A DNA stretch of 64,000 nucleotides, from assembly GCF_003946695.1 (NCBI RefSeq), contig NZ_RHOX01000010.1, forward strand, positions 1-64,000. Direction: 5' to 3'. The notes under the pieces are model-generated. The model had not been told where the DNA came from. It ran no database searches and saw only the letters and a program-made list of their open reading frames with translations. The position numbers and the translations under genes were made by a program. The stretch comes from Lapidilactobacillus bayanensis. Its GTDB lineage: Bacteria; Bacillota; Bacilli; Lactobacillales; Lactobacillaceae. Shown here piece after piece: positions 37,273 to 46,281 of the stretch. Positions within the stretch are counted from its first letter, which is position 1, and each line of letters begins with the position of its first letter.

Positions 37273-38772
37273 ATGAAATATGTCATTGGTGTGGACTTAG
37301 GAACTAGTGCTGTCAAGGTTCTGCTGGTTGATCAAAAAGGCGCGGTTGTCGCGCAGGCGAGTGAAAGTTATCCATTACAACAACCGCAACCTGGTTATAG
37401 CGAGCAAAATCCTGAGGATTGGGTAATCGGCACGACGACAGCAATCAAAAAATTACTTGCTAGTCAGGCGCTTGTTGCTAGTGATATTGAAGGGATTAGT
37501 TATTCTGGGCAAATGCATGGCCTGGTTTTGTTAGATCAAAACCAACAAGTATTACGTCCTGCCATTCTTTGGAATGATACTCGGACGACGAAACAGTCTG
37601 AGGAAATTATGGATAAGATGGGGGCGCGTTTCGTTGAAATTACCCGCAATCGACCATTAGAAGGTTTTACATTACCGAAGATTTTATGGGTTCAAGAAAA
37701 TGAACCAGAAATTTTTGCGCAAGTGGCTAGCTTCGTCTTACCTAAAGATTATGTTCGTTATCGCATGACTGGTAAAATCAACATGGAGTTATCAGATGCT
37801 GCTGGAACGGTTATGTTAGATGTTGCTAAAAAAGAATGGAGTCAAGAAATTTGCGATGCTTTCGCGATTCCAAGTTCAATTTGTCCGCCATTAATTGAGG
37901 CAACGACAAATGTCGGGACGATTTCTGCTGAGTTTGCTGTAGAATCTGGACTTGATCGGAAGACTCAGGTTTTTGGCGGTGGTGCTGATAACGCGTGTGG
38001 CGCCATTGGTGCTGGCATTTTGAAGCCGGATCAAGCAATGTGCAGTATCGGTACATCTGGCGTTATTTTGGCTTACGAACCGGATACTAGCGTTGATTAT
38101 CATGGTCAAGTTCATTTCTTTAACCATGCTATTCCCGACCGTTTTTACTCAATGGGGGTAACTTTGGCCGCGGGGTACAGTTTGAGCTGGTTTAAGAAGA
38201 CTTTTGCTCCAGATACCTCATTCGATGATTTCGTTGGTAGTGCGGCGCAATCAACCATTGGTGCGCACGGATTATTATTTACACCATACATTGTTGGGGA
38301 AAGAACGCCGTATGCTGATGCTAAAATTCGTGGTAGTTTCATCGGGATTGATGGCAAACAAGAACGCGCAGATTTTATTCGAGCTGTCTTAGAGGGGATT
38401 GTCTTTTCGTTCAAAGATATTTTGAATATCTACGAAGCAAACGGGAAAGAGTTTAAAGAACTGGTCTCAATTGGTGGTGGCGCTAAGAGCCCACTCTGGT
38501 TGCAAATTCAGGCAGATATTTTCAATAAAGATATTGTCCGCTTGGAAAGTGAGCAAGGGCCAGGTATGGGGGCGGCAATGATTGCAGCTGTCGGTCTAGG
38601 CTGGTTTGAAAACTTCCGTGATTGCGCTAGTCAATTTATTAAAGTCAAAACAGTTTATCATCCAATCGCCGCAAATGTCGCTCGTTATCGTGAATATTAT
38701 CAGGTTTACCATCAAGTCTATACGCAGACACAACCTTTAACCAAGCAATTATTAGATTTAGAAACAAAATAA
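37273..38772 (+). CDS. xylB: Xylulokinase
   Basis: XylB phosphorylates D-xylulose to xylulose 5-phosphate using ATP. The 499-residue FGGY kinase has the N-terminal phosphate loop [16 protein letters not shown], the substrate region [12 protein letters not shown] near residue 77, WNDTRT near 100, and the C-terminal ATP-binding block [18 protein letters not shown] near 400. GTGAGGG precedes ATG 37273. The GH3 beta-xylosidase follows 25 bases later. It completes entry of xylose into the phosphoketolase or pentose phosphate route. Confidence 0.96.
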   Translation: MKYVIGVDLGTSAVKVLLVDQKGAVVAQASESYPLQQPQPGYSEQNPEDWVIGTTTAIKKLLASQALVASDIEGISYSGQMHGLVLLDQNQQVLRPAILWNDTRTTKQSEEIMDKMGARFVEITRNRPLEGFTLPKILWVQENEPEIFAQVASFVLPKDYVRYRMTGKINMELSDAAGTVMLDVAKKEWSQEICDAFAIPSSICPPLIEATTNVGTISAEFAVESGLDRKTQVFGGGADNACGAIGAGILKPDQAMCSIGTSGVILAYEPDTSVDYHGQVHFFNHAIPDRFYSMGVTLAAGYSLSWFKKTFAPDTSFDDFVGSAAQSTIGAHGLLFTPYIVGERTPYADAKIRGSFIGIDGKQERADFIRAVLEGIVFSFKDILNIYEANGKEFKELVSIGGGAKSPLWLQIQADIFNKDIVRLESEQGPGMGAAMIAAVGLGWFENFRDCASQFIKVKTVYHPIAANVARYREYYQVYHQVYTQTQPLTKQLLDLETK

Positions 38773-38797
38773 TTTTTTGAAAAGGTAGGGATTACAA

Positions 38798-40933
38798 ATG
38801 ACCAACGAGAGAATTTCGCACGAAGAAGCGCGCAAAACTGCCACAGAGCTTGTTAATAAAATGACGATTGATGAGAAGATTGGCCAGCTTGAATATGATG
38901 CTAAAGCCATTTCTCATTTGAATATTCCCGAATATAATTATTGGGGCGAGGCTTTACACGGTGTCGCTCGTGCAGGTACTGCCACAGTATTTCCACAATC
39001 AATTGGCTTAGCAGCAATGTTCGACCCGGAAATGTTACAACAAATTGGGACGACCGTTTCAACAGAAGCTCGGGCAAAACATAATGAGTATTCAAAACTT
39101 GGCGATCGTGATATTTATAAAGGCTTAACTTTCTGGTCACCTAACGTTAATATTTTCCGCGATCCACGTTGGGGCCGCGGTCATGAAACATATGGTGAAG
39201 ATCCATATTTGACGGCTACTAATGGCGTGGCCTATATCGAGGGATTACAAGGACATGAGAAATATTTGAAGCTGGCAGCTTGTGCTAAACATTTTGCTGT
39301 CCATAGTGGCCCTGAAGGTATTCGGCACGGCTTTAATGTTGATGTTGCACCAAAAGATTTAGCTGAAACTTATTTGCCCGCTTTTAAAGCGGCTGTACAA
39401 AAGGGACATGTTGAGAGCGTTATGGCCGCTTATAACGCTGTTGATGGTGTACCAGCGCCTACTAATTCACAACTCTTGGAAAAAACATTACGTGAAGAAT
39501 GGGGCTTTGAAGGCCACGTTGTTTCAGATTATGGCGCTGAAGAAGATGTTAAGCAGTACCATCACTATACAAAGAGTGACGCTGAAACAATTGCCTTAGC
39601 AATTAAAGCTGGTTGTGATTTATGTGCCGGTCATTTAGTTAAATATTTACGGCAAGCCTTGCAAGAAGGTTTGATTACCGAAGAAGCAATTAATGGTGCC
39701 GTTACCAGATTACTAACAACCCGTGTCTTACTAGGGTTACATGCTACTGATAATGACTATGATGAAATTGGTTTTGAAAATAACGACACAACTGAGCATC
39801 ACCAACAGGCACTGACAGCTGCTTATAAGAGCTTTGTATTATTAAAAAATAACGGGATCTTACCTTTAAGTGAAGATCAGCTTAAATCGATTGCGGTGAT
39901 TGGGCCAACAGCTGATAGTACGATTATTCTTCAAGGTAACTATGCAGGCACGGCTTCGAACAACACAACGATTTTAGCTGGTATTCGGCAAGCAGCCGGC
40001 GAAAAGATTCGTGTTAATTATTCCGAAGGGTGTCACTTATTTAAGGATCGGGTAGAACCATTAGCCAAGGCGGATGATCGTGAATCAGAAGCATTAATGA
40101 TGGCGCAACATAGCGATGTCGTTGTCCTTTGTTTGGGACTTGATTCAACGATTGAAGGTGAACAAGGTGACGCCGGGAACGCTTATGCTGCAGGCGACAA
40201 GTCTGACTTGAATTTACCTGGTCATCAACAACATTTGCTAGAAGAAGTCTTGGCTGTTGGTAAGCCTGTAATTCTATTAATTACGGCCGGCAGCGCCTTA
40301 ACGTTTAATGCTCAAGAAACAAACCCAGCTTTAGCTGCAATCATGGATGTTTGGTATCCTGGCGCACTTGGTGGTCGCGCAGTTGCTGATGTTTTATTTG
40401 GTAAAGTTAGTCCTAGTGGTAAGTTACCAATCACTTTCTACCAAACGACTGCGGAATTACCAGACTTTACTGATTACAGCATGAAGAATCGGACTTACCG
40501 TTATATGGAGAATCAAGCGCTTTATCCATTCGGCTACGGCCTGACTTATTCAAAGGTCGCTTTGACAAATGCGACGATTGAGAATTTTAACAAGACACTT
40601 GAAAATACTGCGGTTAAGGTGACTGTTCAGAATACTGGTGACTTTGATATTGAAGAAGTCGTGCAAGTATATGTTCATGCTGACGATTCAACAGACGCGA
40701 CACCGCATGCTAAACTGACGGCATTTCAACGAGTTGCATTAGCAGTAGGTGAACAAAAGACGGTGACCATTCCTGTCCCTGCTTATGCTTTTGAAGTCGT
40801 TAATGAGCAAGGTGAAACTTATTCAGCAACCGGTCAGTTCACGTTTAGTATCGGTGTTGGTCAACCAGATGAACGGACTGAATATTTAACAGCTGTTAAG
40901 CCAATTCAGTTAACGGTTACTAAGACGTTTTAG
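38798..40933 (+). CDS. GH3 beta-xylosidase-like enzyme, cytoplasmic
   Basis: The 711-residue GH3 protein has the beta-xylosidase-type motif YNYWGEALHGVAR near residue 46, ACAKHFAVHSGPE near 161, nucleophile Asp244 in VVSDYGAEED, the second alpha/beta sandwich domain (SIAVIGPTADS near 365, PGALGGRAVADVLFG near 520) and a C-terminal fibronectin-III-like domain. No signal peptide is present. It probably releases xylose from short imported xylo-oligosaccharides after GH67 and esterases have acted. Beta-glucosidase activity is possible; the xyl neighbourhood favours xylosidase. Confidence 0.93.
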   Translation: MTNERISHEEARKTATELVNKMTIDEKIGQLEYDAKAISHLNIPEYNYWGEALHGVARAGTATVFPQSIGLAAMFDPEMLQQIGTTVSTEARAKHNEYSKLGDRDIYKGLTFWSPNVNIFRDPRWGRGHETYGEDPYLTATNGVAYIEGLQGHEKYLKLAACAKHFAVHSGPEGIRHGFNVDVAPKDLAETYLPAFKAAVQKGHVESVMAAYNAVDGVPAPTNSQLLEKTLREEWGFEGHVVSDYGAEEDVKQYHHYTKSDAETIALAIKAGCDLCAGHLVKYLRQALQEGLITEEAINGAVTRLLTTRVLLGLHATDNDYDEIGFENNDTTEHHQQALTAAYKSFVLLKNNGILPLSEDQLKSIAVIGPTADSTIILQGNYAGTASNNTTILAGIRQAAGEKIRVNYSEGCHLFKDRVEPLAKADDRESEALMMAQHSDVVVLCLGLDSTIEGEQGDAGNAYAAGDKSDLNLPGHQQHLLEEVLAVGKPVILLITAGSALTFNAQETNPALAAIMDVWYPGALGGRAVADVLFGKVSPSGKLPITFYQTTAELPDFTDYSMKNRTYRYMENQALYPFGYGLTYSKVALTNATIENFNKTLENTAVKVTVQNTGDFDIEEVVQVYVHADDSTDATPHAKLTAFQRVALAVGEQKTVTIPVPAYAFEVVNEQGETYSATGQFTFSIGVGQPDERTEYLTAVKPIQLTVTKTF

Positions 40934-41659
40934 AGACGAACGTAGCGTGTGACAGTTGTTGTGGTGAGGAACAGAAATACTTTGCGCTGGAACGTAGTGG
41001 GCATTGCTTGAAGCCAATTTTTGCAAAATTGTCTCCAAGACAGGTCTTACTGTAAGTGGTAAACCACCAACAGTAATATCACCACTGAGCGGTATTTATT
41101 TTCCCTCACTAAACAAGTAAGATGGCAACCTTTGCGCAAGCGCTGAATTGACGTGTGGTTAAAGTACTTCTAATTTTCAGGAGTACAAATTTGCTATTAA
41201 ATCATACCATATCATCTCTTTTGTCGGTGCCGGAGGAAAATCGCGGTCAGCCGCGGAATTCTTGTTAATGGTTTACCATTTACAAGAAAGCTTGAGTTTG
41301 AGACGAATTGGTTTTGATTCGGCTCAAACCAATACTCGCAGCGTTCCACCAGCGTATTTTCTGTAGGCACGAAGAATCGCAGCATAACAGTTCTAGGACT
41401 TTGCATTTAAAATAAAGTCCATATCTAAGACGAATTAGTTTTGATTCAGCTCCGTTCCACCAGCGGATTTCCCGCAGGCACGAAGAACCGCGACATAACA
41501 GTTCTAGGATTTCGCATTTCCCGCAGGCATGAAGAACTACAATTATAATAGTTCTAACATGTCCAATCTTTGAATCAATTTAATTTTGATACGACTTAAA
41601 TTAACGCTCGTAGCGTTTCTCGAAAGTATGAAAAAGTTCTACAAAATATAAACTCAAAA
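40934..41659. repeat. Gene-free convergent region with tandem degenerate repeats
   Basis: No credible gene is present between the convergent GH3 and ABC-ATPase genes. Two tandem units are clear: GACGAATTGGTTTTGATTCG at 41302 and GACGAATTAGTTTTGATTCA at 41429, each followed by CGTTCCACCAGCG (41342, 41452), a GGCACGAAGAA block and CATAACAGTTCTAGGA. A third, partial unit runs 41520-41560. The leftmost part (40934-41180) has GC-richer inverted pieces such as ACTGTAAGTGGTAAACCACC. Function unknown. Confidence 0.7.
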
Positions 41660-41694
41660 AGGCCCAAATCCAGAAAACGGATTTGGGTCTTAAT
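41656..41694 (-). terminator. Terminator of the lysine ABC transporter operon
   Basis: AGGCCCAAATCC and GGATTTGGGTCT form a 12-bp hairpin around a 7-base loop. On the minus strand it is followed by TTTTTGAG. On the plus strand TTAATTATTTT allows bidirectional use. Confidence 0.8.
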
Positions 41695-41726
41695 TATTTT
41701 AAGCGGAATTATTAATTGCTTTAATC

Positions 41727-42467
41727 TTAGACGCGATTCAAATAACGCTTTAGGAACGTCTTCGTTCGTTCCTCTTGTGGTGTGCCAAAAATTTGATTGG
41801 CAGTTCCTTCCTCGGCGATGACACCTTGGTCCATAAAGACCACATGATCAGAGATATCTCGTGCAAAAGCCATTTCGTGGGTTACTAGGATCATTGTTAA
41901 GCCGGTATGAGCTAGAGCGCGCATAGAATCAAGCACGTCATCAACCATTTCTGGATCCAAGGCCGATGTAGGCTCGTCGAATAGTAAAACTTCAGGACTC
42001 ATCGAGACAGCGCGGGCAATGCCGACACGTTGTTTCTGCCCCCCAGAAAGTTGTGCTGGTTTGGCATCAACATAAGGCGCCATTCCTACTTTTTCTAATT
42101 GTTCTAAGGCAATCGTCTTAGCTTCAGCGGCGTTGCGATGCAAAACGGTCGTTTGCCCAATTGTACAATTCTGTAAAACGTTTAAGTTATTGAACAAGTT
42201 GAAGGATTGAAAGACCATACCGACTTTTGCACGGTAATCAGTGACATTGAAACTGTTGGCTAGAACATTTTCGCCATGAAAATCAATCTTACCGCTGGTT
42301 GGTTGTTCCAATAAGTTAATACAGCGGAGTAAAGTTGATTTGCCAGAACCAGATGAACCAATAATTGATAAAACTTCGCCGGGTTCGACGTGTAGATTAA
42401 TATCCTTTAAAACTTTGTGGGTACCAAAATTTTTTTCTAGGTGCGTGACTTCTAATAAGTTTGTCAT
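41727..42467 (-). CDS. glnQ: Amino-acid ABC transporter ATP-binding protein (lysine type by riboswitch)
   Basis: This is a 246-residue PAAT-family ATPase with Walker [10 protein letters not shown] near residue 38, Q-loop VFQSFNLF, signature [14 protein letters not shown] near 141, Walker [14 protein letters not shown] near 160, and the switch His in LVTHEM. It lies 12 bases after the fused binding-protein/permease gene and is co-transcribed with it from a lysine-riboswitch leader. The cargo is therefore most likely lysine rather than glutamine, despite general GlnQ similarity. Confidence 0.95.
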   Translation of the reverse strand: MTNLLEVTHLEKNFGTHKVLKDINLHVEPGEVLSIIGSSGSGKSTLLRCINLLEQPTSGKIDFHGENVLANSFNVTDYRAKVGMVFQSFNLFNNLNVLQNCTIGQTTVLHRNAAEAKTIALEQLEKVGMAPYVDAKPAQLSGGQKQRVGIARAVSMSPEVLLFDEPTSALDPEMVDDVLDSMRALAHTGLTMILVTHEMAFARDISDHVVFMDQGVIAEEGTANQIFGTPQEERTKTFLKRYLNRV

Positions 42468-42479
42468 ATTTTTAAGCTC

Positions 42480-44057
42480 CTAATTATGATCCGTTGGTGT
42501 AGAAACTTGATCTTGGTTGGCCATGATGTTGTAATTCTGGGGACCATCTAAACGCCGTTCAACTAACCGCAAGATTCGAGTAATTGTGAACGTTAAAATC
42601 AAGTAAATCAAGCAGATAACCAGATAAGTGTGGAAGAATTGGAAGTTCTGCCCAGCAATGGTTGAGCCAGTGAAGAATAATTCCGAAACAGAAATAATAC
42701 TTAAGACGGAAGTATCCTTGATGTTAATCACGAATTCATTAGTAACAGCTGGCAGACTATTGCGAACCGCCTGTGGCAGAATTATTTTGATCATCGTTTG
42801 TAAATGAGTCATACCTAGTGCATGAGCAGCCTCGAATTGGCCGTCATCAACAGAAATAATTCCACCGCGCATGATTTCGGATAAGTAAGCACCAGTATTA
42901 ATTGAAACGATTAATAAGGCTGCAACTAAACGATCCATGTTCCAACCGAATGCTTGAGCGGCCCCATAATATAGGACAGCAGCTTGAACAATCATAGGAG
43001 TACCACGGAAAACCTCAATATAAACGGATAATAACCAATCGATCACTTTTAAAAGGATACGGCGGAAACGACTACCCGCAGTGGGAATCGTCCGAATAAT
43101 TGCTACCAATAAACCGATTATAAAACCAACAATCGTGCCGACCATTGAGATTAATAAAGTGACACCAGTACCACGTAATAACATGTTGCCGTATTGTTTC
43201 AGAATTGCCAAGAACCAATTTTCAGAATTACCGCTGGTTTGAGGTTGTTCATTGACTGCATTGGCCATGAGTTTATCACGTTCAGCTTGAGAAATCTTGG
43301 CGAGTTCAGCGTTTATTTTGACACGAGCGGGATCGTTTTTACGAAGGCCAATTGCTAAATCGGTATCTTCAGGGTTGGTTTTGAAACCGTTAGTGCCTTT
43401 AAACTGAATCATTTTAACGTTAGGGTTCGCACTAGTTACACTAATACCTTCAGGCTTTTCAGAAATATAGCCGTCAATTGTGCCTGATTCTAGCGCCACG
43501 CGCATGGCCGAAAAGTCTTTCATGGCTGGTTCTTTAATTACACCTTGGATTTGTCCTAAGGCAGTGTAGTGATAGGTGTTGAGTTGTGCTGTTAATTTGG
43601 CGTTTTTGAAATCTTTGAGGCTAGTTGCTTTGGCATACTTGCTATCTTTACGAACAACAATAACTAATTTAGAACGATAGTAAGTGTCTGTGAAATCGAT
43701 TGCTTTGCGTCGTTGTGCCGTAGGGGACATCCCAGCAATAATGGCGTCTAATTTGCCAGAGGTTAGGGCCGGTTGCAAGCCATCCCACTCGGTCTTGACG
43801 ACAACTAATTTTTTATTGAGTGCCATGGCGATTTTCTTGGCCATTTGCACGTCATAGCCGTTGGCATAAGTGGAACTGCCCTGAATTTTGACGGCACCAT
43901 TGCTAGCATCGTTCTGTGTCCAATTAAAGGGCGGGTAGCCAGCTTCCATACCGACCTTAAATGTTCCACTAGCTGCCTGACTAGTTACAGTAGGTACGGC
44001 TAAAATCATCAATAGCAGTGCCCCCAGGAAAAACCAAAAATTGCGATGCTTTTTCAT
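42480..44057 (-). CDS. Fused amino-acid binding protein and permease, probable lysine importer
   Basis: The 525-residue protein starts with a signal/anchor helix, then a type 3 binding domain (FKVGMEAGYPPFNW near residue 33; AGMSPTAQRRKAIDFTDTYY near 108 with the carboxylate-binding Arg), then a PAAT permease domain from about residue 280 (NMLLRGTGVTLLISMVGT) containing EVFRGTPMIVQ and the EAA loop QFEAAHALGMTHLQTM. Such fusions are common in lactic acid bacteria. The leader carries a lysine riboswitch ending in a terminator about 30 bases before the start, so expression rises when lysine is scarce. Confidence 0.93.
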   Translation of the reverse strand: MKKHRNFWFFLGALLLMILAVPTVTSQAASGTFKVGMEAGYPPFNWTQNDASNGAVKIQGSSTYANGYDVQMAKKIAMALNKKLVVVKTEWDGLQPALTSGKLDAIIAGMSPTAQRRKAIDFTDTYYRSKLVIVVRKDSKYAKATSLKDFKNAKLTAQLNTYHYTALGQIQGVIKEPAMKDFSAMRVALESGTIDGYISEKPEGISVTSANPNVKMIQFKGTNGFKTNPEDTDLAIGLRKNDPARVKINAELAKISQAERDKLMANAVNEQPQTSGNSENWFLAILKQYGNMLLRGTGVTLLISMVGTIVGFIIGLLVAIIRTIPTAGSRFRRILLKVIDWLLSVYIEVFRGTPMIVQAAVLYYGAAQAFGWNMDRLVAALLIVSINTGAYLSEIMRGGIISVDDGQFEAAHALGMTHLQTMIKIILPQAVRNSLPAVTNEFVINIKDTSVLSIISVSELFFTGSTIAGQNFQFFHTYLVICLIYLILTFTITRILRLVERRLDGPQNYNIMANQDQVSTPTDHN

Positions 44058-44081
44058 GACTCATTCCTCCAACGAGTCCAC

Positions 44082-44126
44082 AAAAAAGACCTTTATCAAA
44101 TGTTAATAACATTCAATAAAGGTCTT
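44082..44126 (-). terminator. Riboswitch expression-platform terminator
   Basis: AAGACCTTTAT (44086-44096) pairs with ATAAAGGTCTT (44116-44126); on the minus strand TTTTTTG follows directly. It sits between the aptamer and the gene start at 44057, as expected for a transcription-off switch. Confidence 0.88.
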
Positions 44127-44179
44127 AACCATAATTTCATTGCTGAATAAATTTACGTAAATAGATTCATCCCAAAATC

Positions 44180-44346
44180 ATAGCGCTCCTTAACGAGAAA
44201 ACGTTAAGACAGTTCATGGATTATTGATCCATGCCCCAACAAAATTATTTTCCAAAAAATAATTTCACTTCGGCGATCCTCCTGAATAACTTAGTTCGAC
44301 GTGTTTGGACACTTCCTAAGCTTCGTGATTCTCGCGACCTCTATTG
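44180..44346 (-). ncRNA. Lysine riboswitch (L-box) aptamer
   Basis: On the minus strand the family's conserved core is readable: ATAGAGGTCGCG at the 5' end, GAGGATCGCCGAAG, a P3 hairpin of AATTATTTT/AAAATAATT, the P4 hairpin CATGGATcaataATCCATG, AACTGTC, the P5 hairpin CTTAACG/CGTTAAG and GGAGCGCTAT, whose CTAT closes P1 with the 5' ATAG. Order and spacing match the lysC-type lysine riboswitch. It controls the ABC importer, assigning lysine as the probable substrate. Confidence 0.92.
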
Positions 44347-44555
44347 CATTGTGGCTTTTAAATTTTATGGTGTAATCATAACGTTCAACCTAAAGAATGT
44401 CAATGAAAAATTAATTTTAATTTTTCAATAATGATAGTCATAAGCAAAATATTAGCGTTTGATAGTTTGTTTCTGTCATAATTTAGTTAAATGGATTGTC
44501 GTTTGCGGAAGTATTGATGAGAAATCAATCATATTAAACCAAAAGGAGTGTCAGG

Positions 44556-45428
44556 GTGGCTAGAATTACACGCACAGAATCAAAAATACTTAATTTATTA
44601 TTGCTGTTTGTTGGCATCGAAATATTAGCAGTGAGTATCAACATGTTCTATGCACCGCACGAAATTGCTGCTGGTGGTGCAACGGGGATTGCAATTTTAT
44701 TAGAGGCCGCATTTGGGCTCAATATTTCAATTGTCGTCATGTTAATTAACCTGGTTATGTTAGTGCTGTCATATATTTTCTTAGGTAAAGGGACAACATT
44801 AAGAATCGCTATTGGCAGTATTTTACTGCCGATCTGTTTAGCGTTGACACCACAAATTAAGTTAATTAAAGACCCGCTTTTAACAGTCATTGTGGGTGGC
44901 GCAATTTTTGCGGTGGGCATTTCCATTCTTTATCAGCTTGATGCGTCGAGTGGCGGAACAACGGTGCCACCGTTAATTATTAGGAAGTACTTTGGCGTGA
45001 AGACTTCAACAACGCTACTAATTATTGATGGCATGATTTGTTTATTGAACGTTTTTGTCGCCGGAATTGAAACGATGTTCTTGGCCATTTTATCGCAGAT
45101 TTTAACGACGATTGTGATGAGCTTTATTGAAACTGGGTTAGATCGCAAGAAAATTATTTATGTGATGAGTGAACACGATCTAGATGAGTTAAAACAAAAA
45201 ATGGCTTATTTAGGTAAGGCGTTAACCATCTTTAATGTCACTGGTGGATATACAGGTAATGAACGAGAAATGTTAATGATTATTGTTGAAAATCCTGATT
45301 ATCATCATCTGTTGACGACAATTAGAGCAATTGATCCACAAGCGTTTATTCTAGTGGCTAATGCTGCAGAAGCGCACGGTGGTGTTTGGCGAGACGGTGA
45401 GCGCTATGCCAGAATGGAAGGCGAATGA
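44556..45428 (+). CDS. YitT family membrane protein
   Basis: The 290-residue protein has five hydrophobic segments in the first 200 residues (LLLFVGIEILAVSINMFYAP onward, with HEIAAGGATGIAILL), then a soluble DUF2179 domain near residues 215-280 containing VTGGYTGNEREMLMIIV. That is the standard YitT layout. The start is GTG 44556 after AAGGAG. The function of the family is not established. It stands alone. Confidence 0.9.
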   Translation: MARITRTESKILNLLLLFVGIEILAVSINMFYAPHEIAAGGATGIAILLEAAFGLNISIVVMLINLVMLVLSYIFLGKGTTLRIAIGSILLPICLALTPQIKLIKDPLLTVIVGGAIFAVGISILYQLDASSGGTTVPPLIIRKYFGVKTSTTLLIIDGMICLLNVFVAGIETMFLAILSQILTTIVMSFIETGLDRKKIIYVMSEHDLDELKQKMAYLGKALTIFNVTGGYTGNEREMLMIIVENPDYHHLLTTIRAIDPQAFILVANAAEAHGGVWRDGERYARMEGE

Positions 45429-45524
45429 AGGCCAGTTGAGTTTTACCGCAATATAAGATAAAGCAGTTCGCTCTTCATCCCAATTTTCTAAATTTCTACG
45501 TGGTTAAAAATTAAAGCCAAATAT

Positions 45525-45551
45525 TTAGCACTCTCAGTAAAAGAGTGCTAA
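45525..45551 (+). promoter_or_regulatory. CIRCE element (HrcA operator)
   Basis: TTAGCACTC, nine bases, GAGTGCTAA is a perfect CIRCE inverted repeat, extended by AAATAT/ATATTT on both sides. It lies 68 bases before hsp20. Confidence 0.95.
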
Positions 45552-45618
45552 ATATTTGAACTCCAGAAAAAATGGCACTACAATGTATTTGTAAGTTAGA
45601 GAAAGGAAGTAGAAAATT

Positions 45619-46065
45619 ATGGCAAATGAAGTAATGAATCGTCGTAATGATTTATTTGGAGGTTTTGATGATCTATTCAGTGACCATTTCTTTAACAATC
45701 TAGGACGCACATTCTATGGTCTGAGCGAATCAAATCAAGAACTGAAAACAGATATTAAAGAAACAGACAAGGATTATCAAGTAAATGTTGAGTTACCAGG
45801 AATGAATAAGGATGATATTAAAGTCAGTTATGATCAAGATGTTTTGACAATCAGTGGTCAAAAGGACAGCTTTGTCGATCATGGTGATCAAAAAGGTAAC
45901 ACATTGATGAGCGAACGTCGTTATGGTAAATTTGTTCGTCAATATCATTTACCAAATATCGAAGCAGATAAAATTTCTGGCAAGTATGATCAAGGTGTTT
46001 TGAAGATTACATTGCCAAAGGCCGCGCCAAATAACAATACTGAACACCAAATTCAAATCGATTAA
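45619..46065 (+). CDS. Small heat shock protein, Hsp20 family
   Basis: This is a 148-residue alpha-crystallin chaperone. The N-terminal arm contains DDLFSDHFFNNLG, the crystallin domain spans about residues 40-135 (YQVNVELPGMNKDDIKVSY), and the conserved GVLKITLPKA is near the end. GAAAGGAAG precedes ATG 45619. The upstream CIRCE predicts HrcA-controlled heat induction; HrcA control of hsp20 is less usual than of groES or dnaK. A terminator follows. Confidence 0.95.
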   Translation: MANEVMNRRNDLFGGFDDLFSDHFFNNLGRTFYGLSESNQELKTDIKETDKDYQVNVELPGMNKDDIKVSYDQDVLTISGQKDSFVDHGDQKGNTLMSERRYGKFVRQYHLPNIEADKISGKYDQGVLKITLPKAAPNNNTEHQIQID

Positions 46066-46092
46066 TCGCTTCGAAATGTCGTCATAACGTCG

Positions 46093-46128
46093 AAAAAAGA
46101 ACTGGAATTTTTATTCCAGTTCTTTTTT
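46093..46128 (+). terminator. Terminator of hsp20
   Basis: AAAAAAGAACTGGAAT pairs with ATTCCAGTTCTTTTTT around a short T loop. Confidence 0.88.
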
Positions 46129-46230
46129 AATGGACTTTAACGTTCGGTTAAGATAACAAAATTAATTAGTTGCGTAACTTAAAGTGATTGCTATTTAATG
46201 AAAACGGTGGCATAATATAGTTATCAAATA

Positions 46231-46253
46231 CATATGCATAAATGTTCATATAT
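46231..46253 (+). promoter_or_regulatory. CzrA/ArsR-type metal-responsive operator
   Basis: Read on the minus strand, ATATATGAACATTTATGC matches the TGAACA-n-T-n-TTCA-like operator of zinc or cobalt sensing ArsR-family repressors. It lies just after a TATAAT-like box (about 46212) and before the CDF gene. Confidence 0.6.
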
Positions 46254-46281
46254 AAATATGTTTTACAAAGGAATGATGATA

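Noticed and set aside
41212-41406. A 64-codon minus-strand frame in the convergent gap
   Set aside because: It lies across the tandem repeats and has no recognisable protein feature.
36891-41560. CRISPR array among the repeats
   Set aside because: Units are irregular, self-complementary or degenerate, without regular spacers; no cas genes are nearby.
44231-44431. A 66-codon plus-strand frame opposite the lysine transporter leader
   Set aside because: It is antisense to the lysine riboswitch, which explains the sequence.
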